From the NCBI GenBank assembly GCA_012845835.1, contig JABAKD010000011.1:9672381-9736380 (forward strand): 64,000 nt of DNA. Direction: 5' to 3'. The notes beneath the pieces are model-generated. The model saw nothing but the letters and a program-made list of their open reading frames with translations, was not told the origin of the DNA and did no database searches. Origin of the DNA: Undaria pinnatifida (lineage: Eukaryota > Sar > Phaeophyceae > Laminariales > Alariaceae). Shown piece by piece: positions 46,499 to 58,487 of this stretch. Both the position numbers and the translations under genes were made by a program. Positions within the stretch are counted from its first letter, which is position 1, and every line of letters starts with the position of its first letter.

Positions 46499-49400
46499 GT
46501 GTGGGCACATACTGAGAGGGGGGGCAACTAAGCTAGCCCTCTCGCGCTATCTGAGAAACGGCGTCAGCAACGTAGTAGAGAGCTAGCAGTTTTTCGGCAT
46601 CGCGAGAAGGCTCCGCACAGACTCTTAATCATAGCAACAGGTGGATCGGTTGTAAAAGAGAGCACGGCCGGGGGTTTGTTGCCGTTGTCCTTTATGCGGG
46701 CGGTGGCGAGTGTCTCTAGCATACACCGAGCGCTGCTACTCTGATACTATTGTAGAGGGAGGGTAGTCCTCCCACCATCCAAGATCAGGCATCGCGGCAA
46801 AAAGTTCAGATGGCTTCCAGTTTCGAGATTGCCGAGACAAGAGGGCCCCGCGTAGACCCACACCTCTGAATAAAGAGGAATCGAGGCTAACGAGAGCAGC
46901 GCGCGGGCGGGTCTGTCGATGTAGAAACATCAATAAATGCATGTAGTAGAGAGAGAGCGGTAATAGTCTATACAGCAGCAGCCACGATCATTCTTATTGC
47001 CAGCTGTGCTCTTTGGGGAAGCGATTGCAGGCGCCGCCCCTATCGTGCTACCGCTGCCGCCATGGCTCAGGTATAACAAATAACGATTGCCTCTACTCGC
47101 TTGCCTCCATGTGCATGCCACCTGCTACTACTGCGTGCATGCAAGCGAGATTGTACTGGTGTAGACAGCACAATAGATGTGAAGAGCGCAGTCAGTGCAA
47201 AGGTACTGTCTGTGCAGTTGTACCCTTTTCGACGAACAACGAGGAAACGGTAAATACGATCGTGGCACTGAGCGAGGAGATCATCATATTTTTTGTTTGA
47301 TTTTTTTCTGGTTGACAAGGTGTGCGCGCATCCTTGTTGATTCTAGTTGTTGTTGTGCTTGTGCTTGCTGCTTGCTTCTCCCGCGTGCGCTCTAGCCCCC
47401 ACAGAAAAACTTAGAAAGCAGCCGCGGTTCCCTCCCCGTCCCGCTACACCATCGCCCCAAGGAAAACAAGACCGCCCCCTACGACGACAACCATGATGAT
47501 AATGGTGGAGGCTCTCTCTTCGATAGTATTATGGCAGGAATAGACGAGGAGCACGAGCAGCACCTCAGCGACGAGCGGCGCCGCGAGCGCCTACGCCCGC
47601 AGCACCTGCAGACGCTACACGACCAGCAGGAGGAGCAACACCAACAGCATCACCACCAGCAGCACCAGCAAGCAATTTCCGCCTCTGCCCCTCACGCTGG
47701 CTCGCCCGAACTTATTGGCGGCAAGCGCTCGTCGCGGCCTTCCTTGTCTGCGGGGCAGAAACAGCTGCAGCACCAGCAGCACCACCAACACTACCAGCAC
47801 CAGCAGCAGCAAGCGCTGTCCACTCTTCCTGCTCGGAACGCTCTCCCGTCCCAGCTCAGCGGCAAGCTGTCGGCGCGGCCTTCATTGCCCTCGGAGCAGA
47901 AGCAGCAGCACCACCACCACCTCCAGCAGTCTCCCCTCCAGGGGCAGCATCATGAGAGGGAGGAGGGGGAGAGTGGGGAGATGGATCCGCCCGCCGCCGC
48001 TGCCGTCCCTGACAAGCCGGTGGAGGGGATTTTCGGAGACAAAGCAGTGATCGACGCCTTCGAGCGCGCGATGGAGAAAAGCATGAAGAACGCGGAAGAT
48101 ACCAAGAACTCGCTATCTCGGATGATACCAAGGGTCATCCGAAACCAGGTGCGTGCAGTACAGTACTGGCCCTGTGACAAGAACCCGTGATGTTGTATTT
48201 TAAGTTTTAATTAATAAATGGATGCATTTCTTGTTCTTGAGAAAGGGTACGTACGTCGTGTACTAACTTCAGTACTATATAACAGATGTCCAATTTCTTA
48301 TTTTGAGGGACCTGTAGTTTTTTCTTTCTGTCTTCAGAAGTTTCTTGGGGCGGTCTTCACGTTAGACGGTCGGGAGTTCGTATACATGGCGGCAGAAATG
48401 AAGGAGGATACATGTAGACTAGATATCCTACCTGGCACCAGCAAGGATGATAGACAATACAGCACAGGACATCTAGTCTATGGTAAGAAGAAATCGAAAT
48501 ACCGGCCCACAAGCGGGGCTTCTTTTTTGGGACAGGGTGCGTTCTTCACTAACTTTGTATACTCTAGCAACTCCCAGAGTTCTTAAAATTTACCTGTCAA
48601 CATCAGCCCCCCTCTCTATTTATCTACCTAATTATGACTAGTTGTCCTGCACAGTTCTTATTCGTTGTGGTCCTTCGATAGGGCCGGTTGAGTAGTGCCG
48701 GTTGCCCGCTATAGTGCCTGTGAAATCGCTTGGCACAGATAGATGGGAACAACAATCAGTAGTAAATAAATAAGAACACAAAATGAAGATATAAAGCGAA
48801 AGAAAAGAAAAAGAACGAGAGCAAAAAACAAATAAAAAAAAGAAGTGAAAATAAGAAATAGCTACGTCGTAGATGAAAAAAGAAAAAGGTAGATATAAAA
48901 AACATAATAAGAAAAAATATACAACCCCGAGCATGAGGCAACATCGATATCATACCAGGTACAGCAGTGTACCGGAGACATAATAGACGAGAGGGGGGAA
49001 GCAAGCCGCGGCCTCGAAAATAACAAATTATACCGCAGCAGTAGTGTTGTATACATAGTAGATACCTGGTTGGAGTATAGCAGTACACCTACTTGTTATC
49101 ATTAGAAAACGATCACGAAGAAAGCCAGGCTGAGATTGACAGGAAAATATGAAATTTTGGGGAGTCGTTGTACTAGAGTTAGTGTAGAACGTACCCTTTC
49201 GAAAAAAAAACAATTTATCCTGGGATAGTTTTCCTGTTTCTTGCTGGGTGTCCTGTACTCCGTGCTCTGGTCTTTTCCAAGGGGCAATCAAGGGCGTCAG
49301 CCAACAACAGTTATCAATAGTAGTGCCGTAGGCTGCACCTGGTCCATTTTGACTCTAAAAACAGATTCAGACTTACATCAAGTAATAATAAGCAGCTCAC

Positions 49401-51745
49401 CATAGAATACGAACCACACGCAATACGCCAACCGACCTCAAAGCGGAAAACGTGTTCTTGTTTCTCTTTTTTTAATATTTAGAAGTACTGCTGTACCAGC
49501 TACTACTGTCCTTTGGACCAGTGCCAACAGAGCCCTCCTCTTGTGTAACCCAATGACTGTTCCCAATGTTATTTTTTCGCGGTTGGTCGCGCGGTCACCC
49601 GCCCTGTGAACAGGTCGAAAATGAGCAAGGATGGAGAAAGGTAATTAGCCTCATGCACACCTCTGGCGTACAGCTCACGGCCGACAACGCCCGGCTGACA
49701 GCCGCTAACCACACCCTCCAGGCGGACAACTACGCCCTGGAGCGGAAGCTCCGGGACCTGGAGAACGGGATAACGATGGCGGTGGCTGAGCGAGACTTCT
49801 TAGCTCTTAAACTTGCGGAGTTCGGTGTTGAGTCGCCGACCAGAAACATTGGAAACTTCGACATGTGCAGCACTATCGGCAACCACGTTATGAACAACAG
49901 CACCCCCGGCAAGAGCAACGGAAACTACGAGATGAACAGCAACGTCGACGCTAACGGCAACCACGGCAACAACGACGGAAGCTGCTGCATGGACGCAGGC
50001 TACTCGAGTCCATACGACCTGCGTGCCCTCGCTTCTCTGGCGGCAACCACCACGCCTCTGCCGCCATTGGAGATGACCACGGCAGCATCCCCGAGCCCAG
50101 TGGCTCTTCGCGCCCTCTCCTCTTTGGCCGCGACCACCACACCGCTGCCGTTGCTGGCAACCGCGACGACTACGGCAACCTCTTTAAGGAGCCCAGTGGC
50201 TCTGCGTTTGCTCGCGGCATTAGCGGCAGCCACCACGCCACTGCCGTCGGCAACGACCACAACTACGACCACGAACACGACCACGACCCCTTCGATGAGT
50301 CCAGTTGTTCTGCGGTTCCTCGCGTCGTTGGCGGCGACCACCACGCCACTGCCAGTTCTGTCGATGACGACCGCGGCATCTCCTGTCGCCCACGTCACGC
50401 CCACCGCCACCCCCATGCGGACGCCACCAAACAACGAAAACGAAGAGCAGCAGCGCGCTAAGGGGACCAAGCGCATGCCCCCGACGCCAGTCGCTGCCGC
50501 CGCCACCCCGACCACCCCTAGCATGGTCGCCGCTACCGCCGCCGCCACCACCGCCGTCCCTGCCGTCCTCCCCACTCCCACCGTCGCTGCCACCCCTGCC
50601 CCTGCCACCACCGTCGCTACGCCCACCTTTGCGCGAGTGCTATTCACCAACGAGAACCGCAGTGGGAAGGACACCGGGTGCTCGAGCGGGGGGCGTGCCC
50701 CTTGGGTCGGGGTTGGGGTCGGGGGCGCCCTCTTCTCGCCGCCGGTCGCTTCATCGGCTGAGAATCAAACTACTGCCGCGAGGCGCGCCGCCGCGGAATC
50801 GCAGTCTCCGTTGTCGGCGATACCCACCAATGCGATGCGCCAAGCAGTGCCGTCTACCGTGACCAAGGGGAGGAAGGCCACGGCATGCCCCGCCACGCCT
50901 GGCTTTGCGTCTCTGATAAGGTGCGGTGCTTACAGGGTATGGTTTGCCTTGTTTCAGCCGCCACGCCTACTATACGTGCTGATTTTTTTATCATTCAAGT
51001 TAAGGCTTCTTGTTTCAAGTTCCCGACGCTGTTCGGTGGGAGGGCCAGGGAACATGAATTGTGCTCACGACTAACGTTGCTTTGGCGGGCGCCACGTCCG
51101 ATACGAGACTTTTCAGTGCAAAGCACTAGGCGCACGATCGAGAGCGCGTGGTTTTCGTGACGTTTTGTAGATTCATTTTATAAGGGCGATGAAGCGAGTG
51201 CGTGATCTTCGTCAGTCATATTTGAAGTAAATTTCGGGTGGATTTGATGAAGAGTTTTGCCCCCTCCCCCCCTCCCCGCCGCCTCCCCCCTGAGTAAAAC
51301 CCCTTTCATCTTCGCTCCTTCTGCTCTTGCCGCTTCTAAGAAATACCTGGTACAATATATCCAATCCAACTAACCCCGCCCGATTAAACAAACCTTGTGC
51401 ACCCGCCCTCGCCCCCGGCCATCATGTGTTTGTTTGTCGCCCTGTCTCTTCTTTTCCAGGAGCACCGAAAGTTCCAAGGCAGCGGCGAGGCCAGCAGTGG
51501 AGACGGCGACCAAGGGGATCGTGCCCGCCTATAGGAGGGTGCAAGGAGGCCGAACTTCCGTCGCAGAGAAGGAAGGGGCGAAGCGACCGAGGTACAATGT
51601 CTTCACAGCGCGTTTACACGGAAACTGTGTTGTGTCGCCTGTTCTATTATATGGTACCGTGCGTACGCTGATAACTAGGTCATATATACGGCAGGCCAGT
51701 ACGCTGCGTCAAATCAACGGCGATATTTCCTTGGCTGAACGGTGA
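46343..51745 (+). CDS. Gene 2: four-exon paralogue of gene 1, family unknown
   Basis: Model: exons 46,343-46,498, 47,405-48,148, 49,614-50,920 and 51,460-51,745, 2,493 nt, 830 residues, introns of 906, 1,465 and 539 bp, phases 0, 0, 2. Residues 1-52 hold TWQGWQRDEDAA; 53-300 the Gln/His-rich part with a conserved tail; 301-~370 a likely coiled coil; then four SPVxLRxLASLAATTTPLP repeats, SGGRAPWVGVGVGG near 658-671 and TPGFASLIR. Exon 4 is basic and Ser/Ala-rich (STESSKAAARP, GAKRPR). No known domain is recognised. Protein-level conservation with gene 1 across all exons, with unrelated sequence in intron 2, suggests selection on the protein. A phase-2 donor (CGAG/GTACAA at 51,591) would end exon 4 early and change the C-terminus. 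Confidence 0.7.
47405..48148 (+). CDS. Gene 2 exon 2: Q/H-rich modules
   Basis: 248 codons, acceptor AGCCCCCACAG/AAAAAC, donor AACCAG/GTGCGT, phase 0 both ends. The first residues (ESSRGSLPVPLHHRP) align with gene 1 (ERSRGNLSPHRHQ). Two clear modules with RPSLSAGQK and RPSLPSEQK cores sit between Gln/His runs. The ~45-residue tail aligns with gene 1. An ATG at 47,531 is internal to this exon. Confidence 0.65.
49614..50920 (+). CDS. Gene 2 exon 3: coiled coil, SLAATTTPLP repeats, conserved block
   Basis: 435 codons plus 2 nt. It opens VENEQGWRKVISLMHTSGVQ, aligning with gene 1 exon 3. The heptad-rich run ends near FLALKLAEFG. An Asn/Gly-rich linker is followed by four repeats of the LRxLASLAATTTPLP type, a Thr/Pro/Ala stretch, then FARVLFTNENRSGKDTG, SGGRAPWVGVGVGG, ARRAA and TPGFASLIR. 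The donor is ATAAG/GTGCGG, the same donor site as gene 1. Confidence 0.75.
51460..51745 (+). CDS. Gene 2 exon 4
   Basis: Acceptor TCTTCTTTTCCAG/GAGCACC. Joined in phase 2 it encodes RSTESSKAAARPAVETATKG, then a basic stretch (EKEGAKRPRYN) and an AT-rich tail to a stop at 51,745. STxSSKAAAR is shared with gene 1. The basic stretch could be a nuclear localisation signal, which is inference. Confidence 0.55.
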
Positions 51746-52011
51746 TGATACTTTGTTGACTCAACGGTGACATTACTGCATCTCGATCTTCGATTCATGC
51801 CGAGGAAGTAATGCCCTGATTTTTTGTGAGGCTGTCTGCCTTGGGGAACTCAATACTTGTGGTTCAACCAAAAACTGATTGCTTGCTGAGAGCAAAACGT
51901 AAAGCAGGTGCAACGCGATGAAGAATTTCATTTCCTTCCATCTTATTTGCTGTCTTTGCACGTTTTCGCCAGCTCCCCCTCTTCTCGGAACTCAGACAAG
52001 GGGTCACATAG
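51746..52011. other. Non-coding stretch, likely 3' flank of gene 2
   Basis: No feature that I can support. Confidence 0.3.
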
Positions 52012-52276
52012 CAGGCTCGCCCCTCCCGTTCCCCCCCTTGAGGGTGCATGCCCTATTTTTTATGGCGAGATGAGTTCAGATTTATTTTTCTAGCCGACTA
52101 GCGTCGAATTTTTCATACACCCGCGCTAGTCACGTATTATCACAAGAAAATGTCGCTCGCCCCTCCCGTGCATGCCCTATTTTTTATGGCGAGATGAGTT
52201 CAGATTTGTTTTTCTAGCCGACTAGCGTCGAATTTTCCATACACCCGCGCTAGTCACGTATTAACACGAGAAAATG
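52012..52276 (+). repeat. ~130-bp tandem duplication
   Basis: Two near-identical units at about 52,015-52,153 and 52,154-52,276. Each has TGCATGCCCTATTTTTTATG, then GAGATGAGTTCAGATTT, then AGCCGACTAGCGTCGAATTT and ACACCCGCGCTAGTCACGTA. Confidence 0.92.
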
Positions 52277-52309
52277 TCCTTGGAGATCTCCTCGAGCTCG
52301 CGAAATCGA

Positions 52310-53826
52310 CTTCACTTAGTATTAATATTAATAGTATCAATTATTAGTATTAGTAGTTATGAGGTAATCGACGCGTAGTATTAGTAGTATTAGTAGTTAT
52401 GAGGTAATCGACGCATAGTATCAATAGTATTAGTAGTATCCGAGGTAATCGACGCATAGTATTAGTAGTATTAGTAGTTACGAGGTAATCGACGCATAGT
52501 ATTCATAGTATTAGTAGTTACGAGGTAATCGACGCATAGTATTAATAGTATTAGTAGTTATGAGGTAATCGGCGCATAAAAGTAGTAGTATTAGTAGTTA
52601 CGAGGTAATCGACGCATAGTAGTAGTATTAGTAGTTATGAGGTAATCGACGCATAGTATTAGTAGTATTAGTAGTTATGAGGTAATCGACGCATAGTATT
52701 AGTAGTATTAGTAGTTATGAGGTATTCGACGCATAGTATTAGTAGTATTAGTAGTTATGAGGTCGTAGTCGACGCATAGTATTAGTAGTATTAGTAGTTA
52801 CGAGGTAGTCGACGCATAGTATTAGTAGTAGTATTAGTAGTTATGAGGTAATCGACGCATAGTATTAGTAGTATTAGTAGTTATGAGGTAATCGACGCAT
52901 AGTATCAATAGTATTAGTAGTTACGAGGTAATCGACCCATAGTATCAATAGTATTAGTAGTTACGAGGTAATCGACGCATAGTACTAGTATTAGTAGTTA
53001 TGAGGTAATCGACGCATAGTACTAGTAGTATTAGTAGTTATGAGGTAATCGACCCATAGTAGTAGTAGTATTAGTAGTTATGAGGTAATCGACGCATAGT
53101 ACTAGTATTAGTAGTTACGAGGTAATCGACGCATAGATAGTAGTAGTAGTATTAGTAGTTACGAGGTAATCGACCCATAGTATCAATAGTATTAGTAGTT
53201 ACGAGGTAATCGACGCATAGTACTAGTATTAGTAGTTATGAGGTAATCGACGCATAGTACTAGTAGTATTAGTAGTTATGAGGTAATCGACCCATAGCAG
53301 TAGTAGTATTAGTAGTTATGAGGTAATCGACGCATAGTACTAGTATTAGTAGTTACGAGGTAATCGACGCATAGATAGTAGTAGTAGTATTAGTAGTTAC
53401 GAGGTAATCGACGCATAGTACTAGTATTAGTAGTTATGAGGTAATCGACGCATAGTATTAATAGTATTAGTAGTTATGAGGTAATCGACCCATAGTATTA
53501 GTAGCATTAGTATTTATGAGGTAATCGGCGCATAGTATTAGTAGTATTAGTAGTTACGAGGTAGTCGACGCATAGTATTAGTAGTATCAGTAGTTATGAG
53601 GTAATCGGCGCATAGTAGTAGTAGTATTAGTAGTTACGAGGTAATCGACGCATAGTATTAGTAGTATTAGTAGTTATGAGGTAGTCGACGCATAGTATTA
53701 ATAGTATCAGTAGTTACGAGGTAATCGACCCATAGTATTAATACTATTAGTAGTTATGAGGTAATCGACGCATAGTATTAGTAGTATTAGTAGTTACGAG
53801 GTAATCGACGCATAGTATTCGTAGTA
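52310..53826 (+). repeat. Minisatellite of ~40-bp units, ~36 copies
   Basis: Unit: GAGGTAATCGACGCATAG followed by a variable run of TAT, TAG and TAC triplets (for example TATTAGTAGTATTAGTAGTTA). The first part is nearly constant; the triplet run varies in length and composition. It is not a CRISPR array: units are contiguous and the variable parts are triplet repeats, not unique spacers. Confidence 0.96.
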
Positions 53827-54184
53827 CGGTAGAGGGAGGTTCACTTTTATTTTTCTGAACCCCCGAGGTCACTAGAGAGGAGCTCTGCACCTCACCGACC
53901 ACTGGTTTGGATGAGATAAAAGAAAAGGTATCCCGACGAGCAATCCCATCGCCTGGGTACATATTTCCAAACATTTTCGGATACGTTTTAACGATTTGTT
54001 TTGTTCCCAAACAAATTGGCTATTTCCATTGCTACATATGATGAGGAGCCAGGTGAGTCATGCTAATATTAGGACGGCAGAGGTGTCTTGCATACGGCTA
54101 CTCACATGATAAACTACTACTCTACTATACGGTACCCCTCCCGAAACAGTATTTCGATACCAAAATGGAAAGTGCGAAGAAAAC
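53827..54184. other. Non-coding stretch
   Basis: No supportable feature between the minisatellite and the MITE. Confidence 0.3.
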
Positions 54185-54772
54185 ACGCGTGATACGATAG
54201 AGGTAGCACTTTTCGTCTGGAATGTTTTCTGAATGACGGGGCTTCTTAACCCAAAATCGTCGCGAATATATATATATATTATAAAAAATGAAAACACACT
54301 CCAGCTGTGAGATTTCATCTTCGCAAGCTGTGTGTGATACTCCGATCGCGCGTATTACGAGTTGTGTGTCCTCATTAAGGATATAGGTCGGCGAGTCCCC
54401 TTGCAACTACAGTGTAGCTATCAGCGTCAACAGGGTGATGTTAGGCAGCCTGTGCCCGGAAACTATATATATATTGCGCATGATTATCGCCGTGTACCTA
54501 GGCCATGACATTGTTCATCTGGCAGCAGTTTCATTTTTGTCCAAATGAGTTTTTGGGGTGAGATCTTAAACTCTCCAATCGAGTAAACCTGAGAACAGAA
54601 GTGGTGCACCTCTGTCGTAGAACGCGTCAAAACCCGATGGGCAATACCTTGACCTAGACATACGAAAAGTCATAATTGAAAACTAAAAAAATAGACGATT
54701 TTGGGTTAAGGAGCCCCGAGAAATTAAAAAAATATTTGTGCCGAGAGGTGCTACCTCTACCGTAGCACGCGT
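54185..54772. mobile_element. ACGCGT-type MITE, long form
   Basis: 588 bp with inverted ends: ACGCGTGATACGATAGAGGT on the left and ACCTCTACCGTAGCACGCGT on the right. Inside both ends is the family block, TTCTTAACCCAAAATCGTCG at left and GACGATTTTGGGTTAAGGAG at right. The middle contains the module shared with 16,497 and 42,620, and a second right-type end near 54,616-54,633 (GTCGTAGAACGCGTC), suggesting nested copies. No coding capacity. Confidence 0.7.
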
Positions 54773-54784
54773 CGTCAGTCAAAA

Positions 54785-56060
54785 ACCACCTGGCCAAAAC
54801 GAGGTACCGTACCCCTATGGTAGCAGTGACGAGGTTTATCACCAGACTAGATGAACTGGCCAAAAAGAGGTACTGAGAAACTGTACCTCCATGGTAGCAG
54901 TGACGAAGTTTACCACTAGACTAGACCAACTGGCCAAAAAGAGGTACGGTACCCCCCATGGTAGCAGTGACGAGGTTTACCACTAGACTAGACCAACTGG
55001 TTAAAAGAGGTACAGTACCCCCTATGGTAGCCGTGACGAGATTTACCACTAGACTAGACCAACTTGCCAAAAAGAGGTACGGTACCGCTACGGTAGCAGT
55101 GACGAGGTTTACCACAAGGCTAGACCAACTAACCACAAAGAGGTTCTGCACCCCCTACGGTAGCAGTGATGTGGTTTACCACTAGACGAGACCAACTGGC
55201 CAAAAAGAGGTACGGTACCCCCCTTGGTAGCAGTGACGAGGTTTACCACTGGACTAGACCAACTGGCCAAAAAGAGGTACAGTGCCCCCTATGGTAGCAG
55301 TGACGAGATTTACCACCAGACTAGACCAACTGGTTAAAGAGGTGCAGTACCCCCTATGGTAGCAGTGACGAGATTTACAACTAGATTAGACCAACTTGCC
55401 AAAAAGAGGTACTGTACCTTCTATGGTAGCAGTGATGAGGTTTACCACTAGGCTAGACCAACTAACCCAAAAGAGGTACTGTACCCCCTACGGTAGCAGT
55501 GATGTGGTTTACCACTAAACGAGACCAACTGGCCACAAAGAGGTACTGTACCCCCCCTTGGTAGCAGTGACGAGGCACGCTACTAGACTAGACCGCACCG
55601 GCCACAAAGAGGTACTGTACCCCTACGGTAGCAGTGACGATGTTTACCACTAGACGAGACCAACTGGCCAGAGAGAGGTACTGTACCTCTACGGTAGCAG
55701 TGGCGAGGTTTACCACCAGACTAGGCCAACTGGCCGAAAAGAGGTACAGTACCCCCTATGTCAGCAGTGACGAGGGTTACCACTAAACCAGACCAACTTG
55801 CCAAAAAGAGGTATTGTATCCCCTATGGTAGCAGTGACGAGGTTTACCACTATACTAGACCAGTTGGTCAAAAAGAGGTACTGTACCCCTACGGTAGCAG
55901 TGACGAGGTTTACCGCTGGACTAGACCAACTGGCTAGAAAGAGGTACTGTACCTCTACGGTAGCAGTGGCGAGGTATACAACTAGACTATACCAACAGGC
56001 CAAAAAGAGGTACTGTACCCCCTATGGTAGCAGCGACGAGGTTCACCACTAGACTAGACC
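54785..56060. repeat. ~66-bp satellite array B
   Basis: About nineteen units of the satellite seen at 1-851, with the same GGTAC(T/G)GTACC palindrome in most units. It is uninterrupted, so it shows the state of array A before the retrotransposon inserted. Confidence 0.93.
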
Positions 56061-58487
56061 GCACCGACGACACCGGCTAGGTACCTAGCGGATAGTAGAG
56101 GAACAGCATAGGGGCATTAGGGGTACTTCAACGATAACGGTTGGTGCTTCGCTTAAACAGGCCCGTCGATTACTTTTTTAATGGAAGAAGGTACTGTCTG
56201 TATCGTAGCCTTAGCACGATTCCATCAAGCCACGAGTTTTTGTTTTTGTTTATATAATGCTGTACTGTGCAATGGCGAGCGCGTTGTCTTCCGTCTTCTG
56301 TTTGGAGTACATTTCCTGACAATATCCTCCCTCCGCTCTGAGCGTAACACGTTCCCCCTTCTCCCTCCCTCTCTTCTCACCGCTGGCCATTATACTACAC
56401 CATTGTGCTTCCGTGTACTAAATCAAAACGTACCCCAACCCCCGCGGCTACACACTAACTGCTTATTGTCGTGTGCTGTGTGATGTGTGATGCGTGATGT
56501 GTGATGTCCTTCTTTGCCAGGGGCACGTCCGGTTCAAACGCGGTGGTGAAGCCGACCGCTGTGATGGGACCGACGGATATGGCGTCCACAGTCAGGGCCA
56601 GATCGACCGGTGGCGAGAAGCAGGAAGGGACGGCACGGCGGTTGAGGTACAATAGATTGTCGGGGCTTTCATTCGGTTACGGTTTTTGAAGTTAGCATAT
56701 TCCCGTACTTTCCTGCGGGGTCTGCTGTGGTGTCCTCGGCACTTTGAGGTATTTGGTGTATTGGATATGGCGAGCACGGTTGTTGTTTGGGCGGGAAAAA
56801 GTCACCGCGGGACCTTACGGTCCTGTTTCGTGTGAGACATCAAAAGCACGGTTGTTGCTTGGACGGGGGAAAGTCACCACAGAACTTGAGGGTCTTGCCA
56901 GAGCGCTCTCTCCGGTGTTTGTGTTTTATTCTGGTGCCCCGCGGAACAGGTCCTCCACCCGAACCGGCATGGCCAATCCCGAGAAGGCCGAAGGGATGGC
57001 TGGCCGCCTGAGGTACGGGATTGGTTAATTAATCCCTTTAAAAACACGCCCACTGGCGTTTTAGGGCACACATTACTTGGAATTAGTATAAGGTCGTTTT
57101 TCTCATGGATTGGTAAAAGGGTGGGTCAACAGCGCGATGACCTCGCAAATAGTATCTCTATACCTGGTATATACAGATGGCAATCTAGTAGTATAACAAA
57201 CACTACCGTTGGCCAGTTATTGCACACAAACCGCGTGTAAACCAGTTTCAAGCACCCTCTCCGCCGCCCTTCGCCCCCTGCCCCTAATTTACAACCGCGT
57301 GTTACTGTAGGAGCTCCGACCGGCCCAGAGACGTGGACGCCAAGAACACCGCCCCCTCCGTCCGAGGCCAAAATAAGGCGATTTCGGAGACTGCTTGGGG
57401 GGTCTCGTCACGCACCCGGCAGGCGGTGGCCGCCAGGAAGGCGGCGGCGGGGGGGAAGGAGGTGGCACGCAGGCGATGGAGGTAGAGAGATGTGTCGGCC
57501 GGTCATCTCCTACTTCCATATTCCCTCAACTATTATGTAATACGCTTTCGTTTGCTGCTTCTAGTGATGCACGTCTATCTGACCATTTCTGCTGTGGGTC
57601 AGCGGTATATAACACGAACGCGTGCCATTCTTCCTCTTGTTGGCGGTTGCGCTGGGCATCGAATCTCCGCTGGTGCGGTGATGCTTAGGGATTTTTCTCC
57701 CTTTTTGTTTTCCGTCGCCGAAAGTGCGGCAGCGCGAATTCTCGTTTATTGAGTGTTTTATTTTTAATAGCAGAGTGTGCGCGGTTTCGGCCTTCCTGTT
57801 CGAAGTCAAGGTGAATCAACGAAGAGTGCACTCTATACTGGTGTTTTTTTTGTAGTATTAATAACAGGACGAATGCAGTCAGTAGATCGGCACCCTCGAT
57901 TTCGCTGTGAGTACGTTGGGTGTTGCGAATCATATCACCAATCTGGATGGAAATATAGGGACCTTTGGGGTATTGGTACGAATACCTTAAAAACGCTCTT
58001 TCCATGTACGTCTATGGTGGTGTTGACCGGCCGTAGTAGTAATGTTACCATTAATATGAAAAGTAGTGCCCAGCACGATTACGTACAGTGGGTATACGAG
58101 TTAAGCACCCCCTCCACCATTAATATGAAAAGTAGTGCCCAGCACGATTACGTACAGTGGGTATACGAGTCAAGCCCCTTCGATGTCGGTGTACGTATGG
58201 TGTCACGTACACATTAATGCCAATCTGGGCGGAAATATAGCGACCTTTGGGGTATTGGTATTAATACCTTATAAATGGCTCTTATCGTATGATAGCGGTG
58301 TTGACTCGTAGAGTATATTATTAATGTTACTAATAATATATGAAAAGTGCTGCCCAAAACGATCACGTACAGTGGGTATGTGAGTAAGTACAGTATGGTG
58401 TTTGCCAGGTATCTTGCGGACAGTGGGTAGGACAATACCCCCCGAAGTCCACCTGTCAGTCTCACGCCGTACAACCTTCCGGCATTA

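Noticed and set aside
48218-48586. Possible extra exon in gene 2 intron 2 (acceptor-like TTTCTGTCTTCAG near 48,339)
   Set aside because: Exons 2 and 3 already join in phase in both genes and gene 1 has no similar sequence; kept out of the model.
52310-53826. CRISPR-like look of a repeated constant block with variable parts
   Set aside because: The variable parts are TAG/TAT/TAC repeats, units are contiguous, and the setting is eukaryotic.
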